Source: Brevundimonas sp. M20
GTDB taxonomy: Bacteria > Pseudomonadota > Alphaproteobacteria > Caulobacterales > Caulobacteraceae
NCBI RefSeq assembly: GCF_006547065.1
Contig: NZ_CP041243.1
Coordinates: 1,999,001-2,063,000, forward strand
Length of the DNA: 64,000 nt
Direction: 5' to 3'
The position numbers were made by a program, and so were the translations under genes. Shown here piece after piece: positions 27,762 through 36,878 of the stretch (the first letter of the stretch is position 1; each line of letters starts with the position of its first letter). Under the pieces are notes generated by a model, which saw nothing but the letters and a program-made list of their open reading frames with translations, made no database searches and was not told the origin of the DNA.

Positions 27762-29102
<1,341 letters not shown>

Positions 29103-29120
29103 GAGTCGGCCAAGACCTCA

Positions 29121-29152
29121 CCTCTCCATCGCCCTCCAAGGCGATGGAGAGG
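29121..29152 (+). terminator. 13-bp hairpin after aspartate aminotransferase
   Basis: CCTCTCCATCGCC (29121-29133) pairs perfectly with GGCGATGGAGAGG (29140-29152) across a 6-nt loop. It lies 19 nt after the stop codon. No T tract follows, so it may act as an mRNA 3'-end stabiliser as well as a terminator. It belongs to the CTCTCC/GGAGAG hairpin type seen elsewhere here. Confidence 0.6.
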
Positions 29153-29241
29153 ACCGATCGGCGCGCGAGCGACGATCAGGAGAGGGCGGCGCAGGCATCA
29201 ACCAGTTGCGCACCGACCCAATTCATGCAACTTTTCCGAGC

Positions 29242-29673
29242 ATGGATGAACACGCCACACACGCGTTCGCCAAACGTTTGCGATGCCCCATGACACCGCC
29301 CGAAGCGCGGCTCTGAACCCGTGTCCGCGCTCACCGCTTGCAGGGCTTCAAATTCCGCCGCCAGCATCCGTGCGGCCCCTACATCCTCGATTTCTACTGC
29401 GCAGCGGCGCGCCTCGCGGTCGAGGTGGACGGGCGCTGCCACGAAGACCCGCACCGGATCGCACACGACCGACGTCGAACCCGCTGGCTGGCCGCACAGG
29501 GCATCCGCGTAGTGCGGATCGCGGCGCATGATGTGCGAGACGAATTGGACGGCGTGCTTGGCTTCATCGCCCGCGTGGTTCGCGAACGGATCGCCGATAT
29601 CGGCGCCGCCCCCTCCACCACCCGGGCCAGGTCGCCCGGGCGGTCCCCCTCCCCACCTTCGGTGGAGAGGTGA
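29242..29673 (+). pseudogene. DUF559 (Vsr-like nuclease) gene broken by one stop codon
   Basis: The frame reads MDEHATHAFAKRLRCPMTPPEARL, then TGA at 29314-29316, then TRVRAHRLQGFKFRRQHPCGPYILDFYC and AARLAVEVDGRCHED. DUF559 proteins read TPPEARLW(x)xLR..R..GFKFRRQ.P.GPYxLDFYC, so the TGA stands where the family has Trp (TGG). One G-to-A change explains it. The Asp/Glu residues of the restriction-endonuclease-like core (LDFYC, VEVDG) are intact. A shorter product from TTG at 29338 is conceivable but would lack the first helix. The last 20 codons run into an intergenic hairpin repeat, which suggests the 3' end is also altered. Confidence 0.75.
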
Positions 29674-29706
29674 GGCTGAGCCACCTTCTCCCGCAAGGGG
29701 AGAAGG
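29646..29706. repeat. Double hairpin repeat between DUF559 remnant and fabG
   Basis: First hairpin CTCCCCACC-ttc-GGTGGAGAG (about 29649-29669), second CCTTCTCCC (29684-29692) with GGGAGAAGG (29698-29706). It lies just before the fabG stop codon and can end fabG transcription. The first hairpin is a sequence variant of one at 41948-41970. Confidence 0.6.
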
Positions 29707-29712
29707 CGAAGA

Positions 29713-30453
29713 TCAGATCATCGCCATGCCGCCATTCACGTGCAGCGTCTGCCCCGTGACATAGGCCGCTTCATCCGACGACAGGTACACCGCCGCCGCC
29801 GCGATCTCGTCGCCGGTGCCCAGACGGCCGGCCGGGATGTTGCGCAGGATGGTCTCGCGCTGCTGGTCGTTCAGCACATCGGTCATCGGCGAGGCGATGA
29901 AGCCCGGGGCGATGCAGTTCACGGTGATGCCGCGCGAACCGACTTCCTGCGCCAGCGACTTCGAGAAGCCGATCATCCCGGCCTTGGAGGCCGAATAGTT
30001 GGTCTGGCCGGGGTTGCCGGTCACGCCGACCACCGAGGTCACGCCGATGATGCGGCCCGAGCGGCGCTTCATCATCCCCTTCATCGCGGCGCGCGACAGG
30101 CGGAAGTAGCTTTCGAGGTTGATCTTGATGACCTGCTCGAAGTCCTCGTCCTTCATCCGCATCAGCAGGCCGTCCCTGGTGATGCCCGCGTTGGCGACGA
30201 GGATGTCCAGCGGCGAACCGGCGGCTTCCTCGGCGCGCGCGATCAGACCGTCGACCGAGGCCGCGTCGGACAGGTTGGCCGTCGCGTAAAAGGCGCGCTC
30301 GCCCAGTTCCGCGGCCAGTTCCTGCAGCACCGCCTCGCGGGTGCCCGACAGAACGACCGTCGCGCCTTGCGCGTGCAGGGCGCGGGCCACCGCGCCGCCG
30401 ATGCCGCCGGTCGCGCCGGTCACGAGGGCCGTCTTGCCAGTCAGGTTGAACAT
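29713..30453 (-). CDS. fabG: 3-oxoacyl-[acyl-carrier-protein] reductase
   Basis: FabG is the NADPH-dependent ketoreductase of type II fatty acid synthesis. The 246-residue SDR has the cofactor motif TGATGGIGGA, NAG in LVANAGITRDGLLMRM, the catalytic Ser of VTSVVG, and Tyr153/Lys157 in NYSASKAG, followed by NCIAPGFIASPMTD and the C-terminal TLHVNGGMAMI typical of FabG. I use ATG at 30453, which has GGAG 8 nt upstream. It lies near fabD but is separated from it by a reversed hydrolase and two small genes. No acpP follows within the window. Confidence 0.96.
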   Translation of the reverse strand: MFNLTGKTALVTGATGGIGGAVARALHAQGATVVLSGTREAVLQELAAELGERAFYATANLSDAASVDGLIARAEEAAGSPLDILVANAGITRDGLLMRMKDEDFEQVIKINLESYFRLSRAAMKGMMKRRSGRIIGVTSVVGVTGNPGQTNYSASKAGMIGFSKSLAQEVGSRGITVNCIAPGFIASPMTDVLNDQQRETILRNIPAGRLGTGDEIAAAAVYLSSDEAAYVTGQTLHVNGGMAMI

Positions 30454-30523
30454 TTTGATAGCTCCGCCATTTCGTGGGAGGGGTCTAACCGAGCCCGCGT
30501 CATATCGCCAGAAGGAACGCCCG

Positions 30524-31828
30524 ATGGACCGAAACCGCCTCATCGCCAGCCGCCGCTCCCTGCTTCTGGGCGTCGGAGCCCTTGGTGTGTCTGGAGGTCT
30601 GGCCGGCTGCGGGACGGTCGGCCTGCCCTTTGGAGGCGGCGGTTCGGCGCCGGCGATTCGCGGTCTGGACCGCCTGCCGCGCAGCCAGACGGTGCTGAAC
30701 CGCTTCGTCAGCGAGCGCCGCCTGCCCGGCGTCTCGGTCGGTGTCCGCGCCCCCGACGGCAGCGACATCTTCATCCAGGCGGGGACGCTGGACTTCAACG
30801 TTTTCGACCGCGTCGGGCCGGACAGCCTGTTCCGCATCTTCTCCATGACCAAGCCGATCACCGGGACCGCGGCGGCCCTGCTGATCGAGGACGGAAAGCT
30901 GACGCTCGACACCCCGGTCGCCGACATCGTGCCCGAGTTCGCCGATCTGAAGGTCGCGACCAACCCCGAGCGCGGTCTGGCGGGCCGCCCGGCCCGCAAC
31001 GTCATGACCATCCGCCATCTGCTGACCCACACCAGCGGGCTCAGCTATTCCATCGCCGGAGACGGTCCGGTCCCTCGCGCCTATCGCGAGGCGGGCCTCA
31101 CCCCCGGCGCGCCCGGCGGCGACAGCAATCAGGTCCGCGACCTCGACGAACTGGTCCGCAAGCTGGGCGACCTGCCCCTGATCGCCGAGCCGGGAACCGC
31201 CTACCACTACAGCCTGTCGCTGGATGTGCTGGGTCTGGTCATCCAGCGCGTCTCGGGCATGGCCTTCCCCGACTTCGTCCAGCGCCGCATCCTCAATCCG
31301 GTCGGCATGCGCGACACCGTCTGGCGACTGCGCGACGGCGACGCCGCACGGCTGATGCAGGTCTACGCCTTCGGTCGCGACGGCCGGAATCCGCCTTCGG
31401 TCATGCCGGGTCTGTCAGCCGAGGACTACTCCGCTCCGGTCACCCTCTATTCCGGCGGCGGCGGTCTGATCTCCTCGACCCGCGACTATCTGGACTTCCT
31501 GTCCATGCTGCTGCGCGACGGGCGCGCGGGCCGTGTGCGGGTGATGAAGCCCGAGACCGCCCGCCTGATCCACACCGACATCCTGCCCGAGGGTCTGACC
31601 GCAGAGGGCGGCGGCTATGGCTTCGGCGGCTGGATCGCCCGCCCGGGTCACCGCCGTCAGGGCGAGTTCGGCTGGAGCGGCGCGGCGGGCACGCAGGGCT
31701 GGATCGACCCGGAGAAGAACTTCGCGGCGACCATGATGATCCAGGCCATGCCCTATCGCGCAGTGGACATCCTGACGGAGCTGCGCCCGGCGCTGGACGC
31801 GGATCTGGGGATCGAGCGGGCGGGCTAG
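30524..31828 (+). CDS. Exported serine hydrolase (class C beta-lactamase family)
   Basis: A 434-residue protein with an N-terminal RRSLLLGVGALGVSGGLAGC segment, which reads as a Tat-type leader ending in a lipobox (LAGC), so it may be an exported lipoprotein. The serine beta-lactamase/DD-peptidase fold is shown by SMTK (SxxK nucleophile), LLTHTSGLSY, YHYS at the YxN/S position, and a late FGWSGAAGTQGW in place of the KTG/HxG motif. Relatives are esterases, D-aminopeptidases or penicillin-binding-like enzymes; true beta-lactamase activity is not implied. It lies in reverse between fabG and fabD. Confidence 0.88.
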   Translation: MDRNRLIASRRSLLLGVGALGVSGGLAGCGTVGLPFGGGGSAPAIRGLDRLPRSQTVLNRFVSERRLPGVSVGVRAPDGSDIFIQAGTLDFNVFDRVGPDSLFRIFSMTKPITGTAAALLIEDGKLTLDTPVADIVPEFADLKVATNPERGLAGRPARNVMTIRHLLTHTSGLSYSIAGDGPVPRAYREAGLTPGAPGGDSNQVRDLDELVRKLGDLPLIAEPGTAYHYSLSLDVLGLVIQRVSGMAFPDFVQRRILNPVGMRDTVWRLRDGDAARLMQVYAFGRDGRNPPSVMPGLSAEDYSAPVTLYSGGGGLISSTRDYLDFLSMLLRDGRAGRVRVMKPETARLIHTDILPEGLTAEGGGYGFGGWIARPGHRRQGEFGWSGAAGTQGWIDPEKNFAATMMIQAMPYRAVDILTELRPALDADLGIERAG

Positions 31829-32100
31829 ATCCGCCCGAACACGCCCCACAGCAGGACCAGCATCAGCGGCGCCCACGACAGGGCCAGCAGGATCCACGCC
31901 TCGCGGGCGTCGCGGCGCCAGTAGCGGTAGCCCCCGGCGCCGACGGCGGCCAGCATGACCAGCGCCGTCACCGCGCCCATCAGGTCAAAGCCGCCGCGTA
32001 CTGACAGGGTCAGCGACACGGCGCCATAGAGCAGCGGCAGGATCGCCAGAACGACCCAGCTGACGACGGCCAACCAGAAGAGCGCGCTAGCCTTGGTCAA
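31825..32100 (-). CDS. Small membrane protein, unknown
   Basis: A 91-residue protein with three hydrophobic segments (about 7-28, 40-57, 66-87) and a YRYWRRDARE loop. The start is TTG at 32100, which overlaps the upstream gene's TGA as TTGA, a usual sign of coupled translation. No family recognised. Its 3' end overlaps the convergent hydrolase by 4 bp. Confidence 0.65.
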   Translation of the reverse strand: MTKASALFWLAVVSWVVLAILPLLYGAVSLTLSVRGGFDLMGAVTALVMLAAVGAGGYRYWRRDAREAWILLALSWAPLMLVLLWGVFGRI

Positions 32101-32435
32101 GACCGGGCTCCGGCGTCAAACAGACCGTGGCGCTTCAGGTCCAGTCCGCAGCGGGCGCAGACCGGGTTCGGTCGCCACGTCCGGCGGCGCAGGCGCGAGA
32201 ACAGATACTGCCCCCGAAAGGGCAGCCACCTGTCCCTGATCTCCAGAAAGACGTTGAAACCGCACCTCGGGCAGGCCGGAAAGCGCAGGAACAACCAGCC
32301 GTTCAGAATGATGAACGCCAAGAACGGCACGAAGGCCATCCAGTGGTGCCCCGGCGGTGCGAACGAAGCCAGTACCAGCGCGATGACGCCGCTGGCGAAG
32401 AAGACGACGGGGCCGAGTCCCCAGAGCCAGACCAT
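32097..32435 (-). CDS. Membrane protein with C-terminal zinc-ribbon-like CxxC pairs
   Basis: About 112 residues from ATG at 32435 (an in-frame TTG at 32465 would add ten). Two membrane helices (about 2-25, 31-50) are followed by ACPRCGFN and, 40 residues later, VCARCGLD. The four cysteines in CxxC pairs would form one zinc ribbon on the cytoplasmic face. Function unknown. It lies between fabD (37 bp upstream) and the small membrane protein gene it overlaps, so all three are probably one transcript. Confidence 0.65.
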   Translation of the reverse strand: MVWLWGLGPVVFFASGVIALVLASFAPPGHHWMAFVPFLAFIILNGWLFLRFPACPRCGFNVFLEIRDRWLPFRGQYLFSRLRRRTWRPNPVCARCGLDLKRHGLFDAGARS

Positions 32436-32471
32436 CCCGACGAGGTAGACACTGGGGCCCCTCAACTCGCG

Positions 32472-33419
32472 TCAGCCCAGCGACTTGGCGAAGGCTTCCA
32501 GTTCCTCGGGCATGTTCAGCGGAGCGCTCTCGGCGTTCGGCGCGATGCGCTTGGCCATGCCGGTCAGCACCTTGCCCGAGCCGACCTCGGCGAAGCGGGT
32601 CACGCCGCCCTCGCCCGCCATCCACTCCATCGACTCACGCCAGCGGACGCGGCCGGTGACCTGCTCGACCAGCAGGCGGCGGATGACTTCCGGATCGCTT
32701 TCCGGGCGGGCCAGAACGTTGGCGACCACCGGAACGACCGGGGCGTTGATGGTGGCTGCGGCCAGCGCTGCGGCCATCTCGTCGGCGGCGGGCTGCATCA
32801 GCGGGCAGTGGAAAGGCGCCGAGACGTTCAGCAGGATGGCGCGGGCGCCCAGTTCCTTGGCGGCCTCGATAGCGCGATCCACGGCGGCCTTCTCGCCGGA
32901 GATGACGATGTTTCCGGCGTTGTTGTCATTGGCGACCACACAGACGCCGATCTCGGCGCCGACCTTGGCGGCGGCCTCGGCCAAGGCCAGATCGGTCTTC
33001 GGGCCGATCAGCGAGGCCATGGCGCCCTGCCCCACCGGCACGGCGCGCTGCATGGCCTGACCGCGCAGCTTCAGCAGGCGGGCGGTGTCGGTCAGCGACA
33101 GCGCTCCGGCGGCGCACAGGGCCGAGTATTCGCCCAGCGAGTGGCCGGCCACAAAGGCGGCGCGGTCCACGCCGACGCCGAACTCCACCTTCAGCACCCG
33201 GGCGGCGGCGGCCGAGACGGCCATCAGCGCCGGCTGGGCGTTCTCGGTCAGGGTCAGCTGGTCTTCCGGCCCTTCGCGCATCAGGGTCGACAGCTTCTGG
33301 CCCAGCGCCTCGTCCACCTCGTTGAAGACGTCGCGGGCGCAGGCGAAGGCGTCGGCCAGCGCCACGCCCATGCCGACGGCCTGGCTGCCTTGGCCGGGGA
33401 ACAGAAGGGCGAGGGTCAT
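32472..33419 (-). CDS. fabD: Malonyl-CoA:ACP transacylase
   Basis: FabD loads malonyl groups on acyl carrier protein at the start of fatty acid elongation. The 315-residue product starts MTLALLFPGQGSQ and has the nucleophile in GHSLGE (Ser94), the substrate arginine in LKLRGQAMQ, the catalytic histidine in VSAPFHCPLM, and the closing EVGSGKVLTGM. The start codon at 33419 is fixed by the conserved N-terminal FPGQGSQ; longer frames are not typical. Normally fabD, fabG and acpP are adjacent; here the order is broken. Confidence 0.97.
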   Translation of the reverse strand: MTLALLFPGQGSQAVGMGVALADAFACARDVFNEVDEALGQKLSTLMREGPEDQLTLTENAQPALMAVSAAAARVLKVEFGVGVDRAAFVAGHSLGEYSALCAAGALSLTDTARLLKLRGQAMQRAVPVGQGAMASLIGPKTDLALAEAAAKVGAEIGVCVVANDNNAGNIVISGEKAAVDRAIEAAKELGARAILLNVSAPFHCPLMQPAADEMAAALAAATINAPVVPVVANVLARPESDPEVIRRLLVEQVTGRVRWRESMEWMAGEGGVTRFAEVGSGKVLTGMAKRIAPNAESAPLNMPEELEAFAKSLG

Positions 33420-33498
33420 ATGAAGGGCTCCGAAGCCGTGAATCAGGCCCGCAGCGATAGGCCGGGCGTGCCGCAGGGGCAAGCCGGGCCGCTCAAGA

Positions 33499-33747
33499 TC
33501 AGCCCCAGAGGTGGATGGCGTCCGGCGCGGGCTGCGCCTCGACCGGCGCGGTCTCGCCGGCATAGCTGATCCGGCTTTCGCGCCCGCCGCAGACACAGCG
33601 GAAGCGTTGCGACGTCCCGGCGGCGGGCCAGTCGCGGGTCGAGCCGAACAGGGTGCGGGCGTCCATCAGGGCCACATGCACGCAGCCCGGCGACAGGCAA
33701 CGCACGATCATCCGCCCGCGCGACGCATCCATTTGAGATTCGGCCAT
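33499..33747 (-). CDS. Small protein with CxxxxC and CxC motifs, unknown
   Basis: An 82-residue protein with MIVRCLSPGC near the start and RFRCVCGG in the middle, a spacing that could bind one zinc ion. A very good ribosome site (GGGAGGAA, 3 nt before the ATG) supports the start at 33747. No family recognised. It lies 80 bp upstream of fabD in the same direction. Confidence 0.6.
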   Translation of the reverse strand: MAESQMDASRGRMIVRCLSPGCVHVALMDARTLFGSTRDWPAAGTSQRFRCVCGGRESRISYAGETAPVEAQPAPDAIHLWG

Positions 33748-33892
33748 GATTCCTCCCGGACCCCGACGCTAGCCGGATCGTCCTGTGAGTCACAAGGTTA
33801 AATGTTCCAGCTTTGTTCTCATATCCACAGCCATGATCGAACCGGCGTGATGTGAAAGGGGCGGAACCCCGCGGCCCCGCCCTCCTACCCGG

Positions 33893-35323
33893 TCAGTCCT
33901 TGATCTCGGCCGTGCAGGGGCGGTCGTCCGGTCCGGCGGCGCCCTCGCAGCGGCGGGCGGCCAGAAGGGTCTCTTCCGTCTCGGTCAGCCGGTTCAGCCC
34001 GTCGGCGCCGCGCGTCAGGGTGAAGGCGTCATACAGACGACCCGTGGCGGTGAAGGCCCGGAACGACAGGGTGTCGGCATCCACGTCGATCAACTGGTAC
34101 AGCTCGGTGTTCTCGGCGGCGCGGACCGGCTGGCTGTCGGCGCGGTCGTTCAGGCCGTACATCTTCGAGCCCGTCACCGAGACCACATAGACCGGCCCCT
34201 GCGGACGGCCCGCATCGCTGTTGGCGCGCGAGGCGGCGGCGCCGGCGGGGTCCGAGACCCGGCCATAGCAGTGGTCATGTCCCTGCAGCACCAGATCGAT
34301 CCGGCGGGCGTCGAAGATCGGCTTCCAGGCCGCCTTCAGCGCCTCGGTGTCCTCGGGCCGGGCGCAGGTGTAGAGCGGCTGGTGGAACAGGGCGACGTTC
34401 CAGCGCGCGGTGCTGGAGGCCAGCGTCTGGTCCAGCCAGCGGGTCTGGCTTTCCAGCCCGCCCAGATCCAGCGCCGCCGTGCCGTCCAGCACGATGAAGC
34501 GAACCCCCTGATAGTCGACGAAATAGCTGGTCTGCTCGACGCCCGGCGCGCCGTTGGTCGGCAGGGCGAACTGCAGCGACCAGTGCGGCCCCAGCACCCG
34601 CGACTCCGTGCCGTCCGCCAGAATGTGATCCACGTATTCGTGGTTGCCCGAGGCCGGGATTTGCGGAGCCATGGCGAAGGCGCGGCCGCCCGCCTCGGTC
34701 CATTCGCCCCACTCGTCGTCGTGCACCTTGGTCTCGCGCTGGGCGACCAGATCACCGGCGTGGACGACCAGCGCCGCCGGACCGGCTTCGCGCAGGGCCG
34801 AGCGGATCACCCGCGAGCCGATCTCCAGAATGTCGTTCTGGGTGTCGCCCAGATAGATGAAGCGGAAGGGCTGGAAGCCCTCGGCGGCGGTCTGGAACGG
34901 CAGCCACTCGCTCCAGCCGTCGGCGGCGCGCACACGATAGACGTAGCGGGTGGACGGGATCAGCCCCTCGAAGCGCACCTGATGATAACGGGCCTCGCCG
35001 TTCTCATTGGCGATGGAGGCCGTCGTTCCCGCGACCGTGCGGGCGATGAAGCCCAGCAGGGGGCCGTCGATCTCGACCGCGATCTGGGCCTCGGCGGTCG
35101 TCTGGCGAACGTCCGTGCGCCAGGCCACGGCGGCGCCGCGCGCGGCATCGGCGCCGGGCGTCAGAACGATCCGGTCGGCCCAGCCCCGGGCGGCCCAGCG
35201 GCCGTTCGGCGCATGCTTCGGCGGCGGCGCGACCTCGGGGTCCGGCGGCGCCACGATCTGCGCCATCGACGGCGCGGCGGCGAACAGCAGGGCGCCCGTG
35301 AGGGCGGCGGCCGACAGCTTCAT
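33893..35323 (-). CDS. Secreted purple-acid-phosphatase-like metallophosphoesterase
   Basis: A 476-residue protein with a Sec signal peptide (about 1-21, SMA-Q). An N-terminal fibronectin-like domain (about 45-150, ending STRYVYRVRAADGWSEW) is followed by the dinuclear-metal phosphoesterase domain: FRFIYLGDTQND, LVVHAGDLV, ASGNHEY, NVALFHQP and LVLQGHDHCYGR. This order is that of bacterial purple acid phosphatases. Likely a periplasmic phosphomonoesterase; the substrate is unknown. The gene appears monocistronic. The 145-bp gap upstream of 33893 has a weak GGCGG/CCGCC inverted repeat that could end transcription. Confidence 0.9.
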   Translation of the reverse strand: MKLSAAALTGALLFAAAPSMAQIVAPPDPEVAPPPKHAPNGRWAARGWADRIVLTPGADAARGAAVAWRTDVRQTTAEAQIAVEIDGPLLGFIARTVAGTTASIANENGEARYHQVRFEGLIPSTRYVYRVRAADGWSEWLPFQTAAEGFQPFRFIYLGDTQNDILEIGSRVIRSALREAGPAALVVHAGDLVAQRETKVHDDEWGEWTEAGGRAFAMAPQIPASGNHEYVDHILADGTESRVLGPHWSLQFALPTNGAPGVEQTSYFVDYQGVRFIVLDGTAALDLGGLESQTRWLDQTLASSTARWNVALFHQPLYTCARPEDTEALKAAWKPIFDARRIDLVLQGHDHCYGRVSDPAGAAASRANSDAGRPQGPVYVVSVTGSKMYGLNDRADSQPVRAAENTELYQLIDVDADTLSFRAFTATGRLYDAFTLTRGADGLNRLTETEETLLAARRCEGAAGPDDRPCTAEIKD

Positions 35324-35413
35324 TGGAGTATCCCCGACTCGATCCTGAAGCGGCGGACCTAGCGGGGCTTTGCGACGGTTTTGTCCGGGTCCGGAGCCCC
35401 TGCGACAATCCGG

Positions 35414-36820
35414 CTAGAACAGCACCGCCGGGTTCATGATCCTGAGGGGATCAATGGCCGCCCGCACCGCCTGCATGGTCGCGACCTCCAGCGGGGTCTT
35501 GTAGCGCCGCGCCTCCTCGGTCTTCAGCCGCCCAAGACCATGCTCGGCCGAGATGGAGCCGTTGTAGCGGGCGACCACATCGTGAACGACCTCGGAGCCC
35601 TGCATCCAGCGCCCGATGAAGGCGGCATGCTCCACGCCCGGCGGGCACAGGATGTCGTAGTGCATATTGCCGTCACCGACGTGGCCGAAGGCGCTGATCC
35701 GCGCGCCCGGTTCGAACCGCTCTACCGCCGCCGAGGCTTCATCCAGGAAGTCGGCGATGCGCGAGACGGGGACGGAGACGTCGTGCTTCCAGCCGCCGCC
35801 CTCGGGCTTCTGGGCCGCTGACTGTTCCTCGCGGACCTTCCAGAAGGCGGCGCGCTGGGCGTCGTTCTGGGCGATGGCGGCGTCGGTGATCAGCCCGGCC
35901 TCAAAGGCGTCGCCCAGCAGCCGTTCCAGCGCCGCCTCCGCTGCCCCCGGCTCACCCGACGCCAGTTCGATCAGCACATACCAGGGCGGCGTCGTCTCCA
36001 GCGGCTCGCGCGTGTCGGGGATGTGCTTCAGGGCGAACTCGACCCCGATCCGCTTCATCAGCTCGAACGCCTCGACGCCCCCGCCGGTCTCGGCCTTTGC
36101 CCGGGCCAGCAGTTCGATGGCCGCATGGGCGCTGTCCAGCCCCACCACCGCCGTCGCCCGCGAGCGCATGATCGGGAACAGCTTCAGCGTCGCCGCCGTC
36201 ACCACCCCCAGCGTCCCCTCGGCCCCGATCAGCAGCTGCTTGAGGTCATAGCCGGTGTTGTCCTTCCGCAGCCGCTTCAGGCCGTGGAAGATCTCCCCGT
36301 TCGGCATGACAGCCTCGAGACCCAGCACCAGATCGCGCATCATGCCGTAGCGCACCACCTGCGTGCCGCCCGCATTGGTCGAGATGACCCCGCCGATGGT
36401 CGCTGTCCCCTCGGCCGCGAGGCTGAGCGGGAAGCGCCGTCCGGCCGCCTCGGCCGCCTGCTGCGCCTCCAGCAGGGTGATCCCCGCCTCGACCGTCATG
36501 GCGTCGTCCAGCGGCGTCACATCGCGCACCGCCCGCAGCTTGCGTGTCGACAACAGGACCTCGCCGAACGGAATCTGCCCGCCGACCAGCCCGGTGTCCC
36601 CGCCCTGCGGCACGATGGCCACCCGGTGCTCTGCACAGATCGTCACCAGCTTCGCGACCTCTTCGGTCGAGCGCGGCGTCAGCATCAGGGGCGTATGGCC
36701 CTTCCACCGGTTCCGCCACTCGGTCAGCCAAGGGGCGATATCGGACGGATCATCGGTCCACCCGCCACTACCGGCGGCGGCCTTGAGGGCGGCGAGAGCT
36801 TCAGGCGACGGGGAGGTCAT
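35414..36820 (-). CDS. FAD-linked 2-hydroxyacid dehydrogenase (GlcD/D2HGDH type)
   Basis: A 468-residue VAO-family flavoprotein. The PCMH FAD-binding domain shows VPQGGDTGLVGG and EGTATIGGVISTNAGGTQVVRYG; the C-terminal FAD-oxidase domain has the metal/substrate part FGHVGDGNMHYDI and the ISAEHGLGRLK signature. This pattern is shared by D-lactate dehydrogenase, glycolate oxidase GlcD and D-2-hydroxyglutarate dehydrogenase. I cannot choose between them; single-subunit form and overall motifs favour a D-2-hydroxyglutarate or D-lactate dehydrogenase. ATG at 36820 is the natural start. It lies 58 bp downstream of the LytTR gene, possibly on one transcript. Confidence 0.9.
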   Translation of the reverse strand: MTSPSPEALAALKAAAGSGGWTDDPSDIAPWLTEWRNRWKGHTPLMLTPRSTEEVAKLVTICAEHRVAIVPQGGDTGLVGGQIPFGEVLLSTRKLRAVRDVTPLDDAMTVEAGITLLEAQQAAEAAGRRFPLSLAAEGTATIGGVISTNAGGTQVVRYGMMRDLVLGLEAVMPNGEIFHGLKRLRKDNTGYDLKQLLIGAEGTLGVVTAATLKLFPIMRSRATAVVGLDSAHAAIELLARAKAETGGGVEAFELMKRIGVEFALKHIPDTREPLETTPPWYVLIELASGEPGAAEAALERLLGDAFEAGLITDAAIAQNDAQRAAFWKVREEQSAAQKPEGGGWKHDVSVPVSRIADFLDEASAAVERFEPGARISAFGHVGDGNMHYDILCPPGVEHAAFIGRWMQGSEVVHDVVARYNGSISAEHGLGRLKTEEARRYKTPLEVATMQAVRAAIDPLRIMNPAVLF

Positions 36821-36878
36821 GGCCTTTTGTGGCAAGGGTTGAGAGGGAGCGCCAGTTGAAACCGGGCCCGCCGCACAG

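Noticed and set aside
29283..29531. Alternative plus-strand frame starting at 29283
   Set aside because: Different frame from the DUF559 sequence; Arg/Pro-rich translation with no motif.
30524..31828. Antibiotic-inactivating beta-lactamase
   Set aside because: The SxxK motif is present, but the third motif and the lipoprotein leader fit the broader esterase/peptidase group, so resistance should not be inferred.
29740..32004. 754-codon open frame on the plus strand
   Set aside because: It runs through fabG (antisense) and through the serine hydrolase in another frame; no motif of its own.
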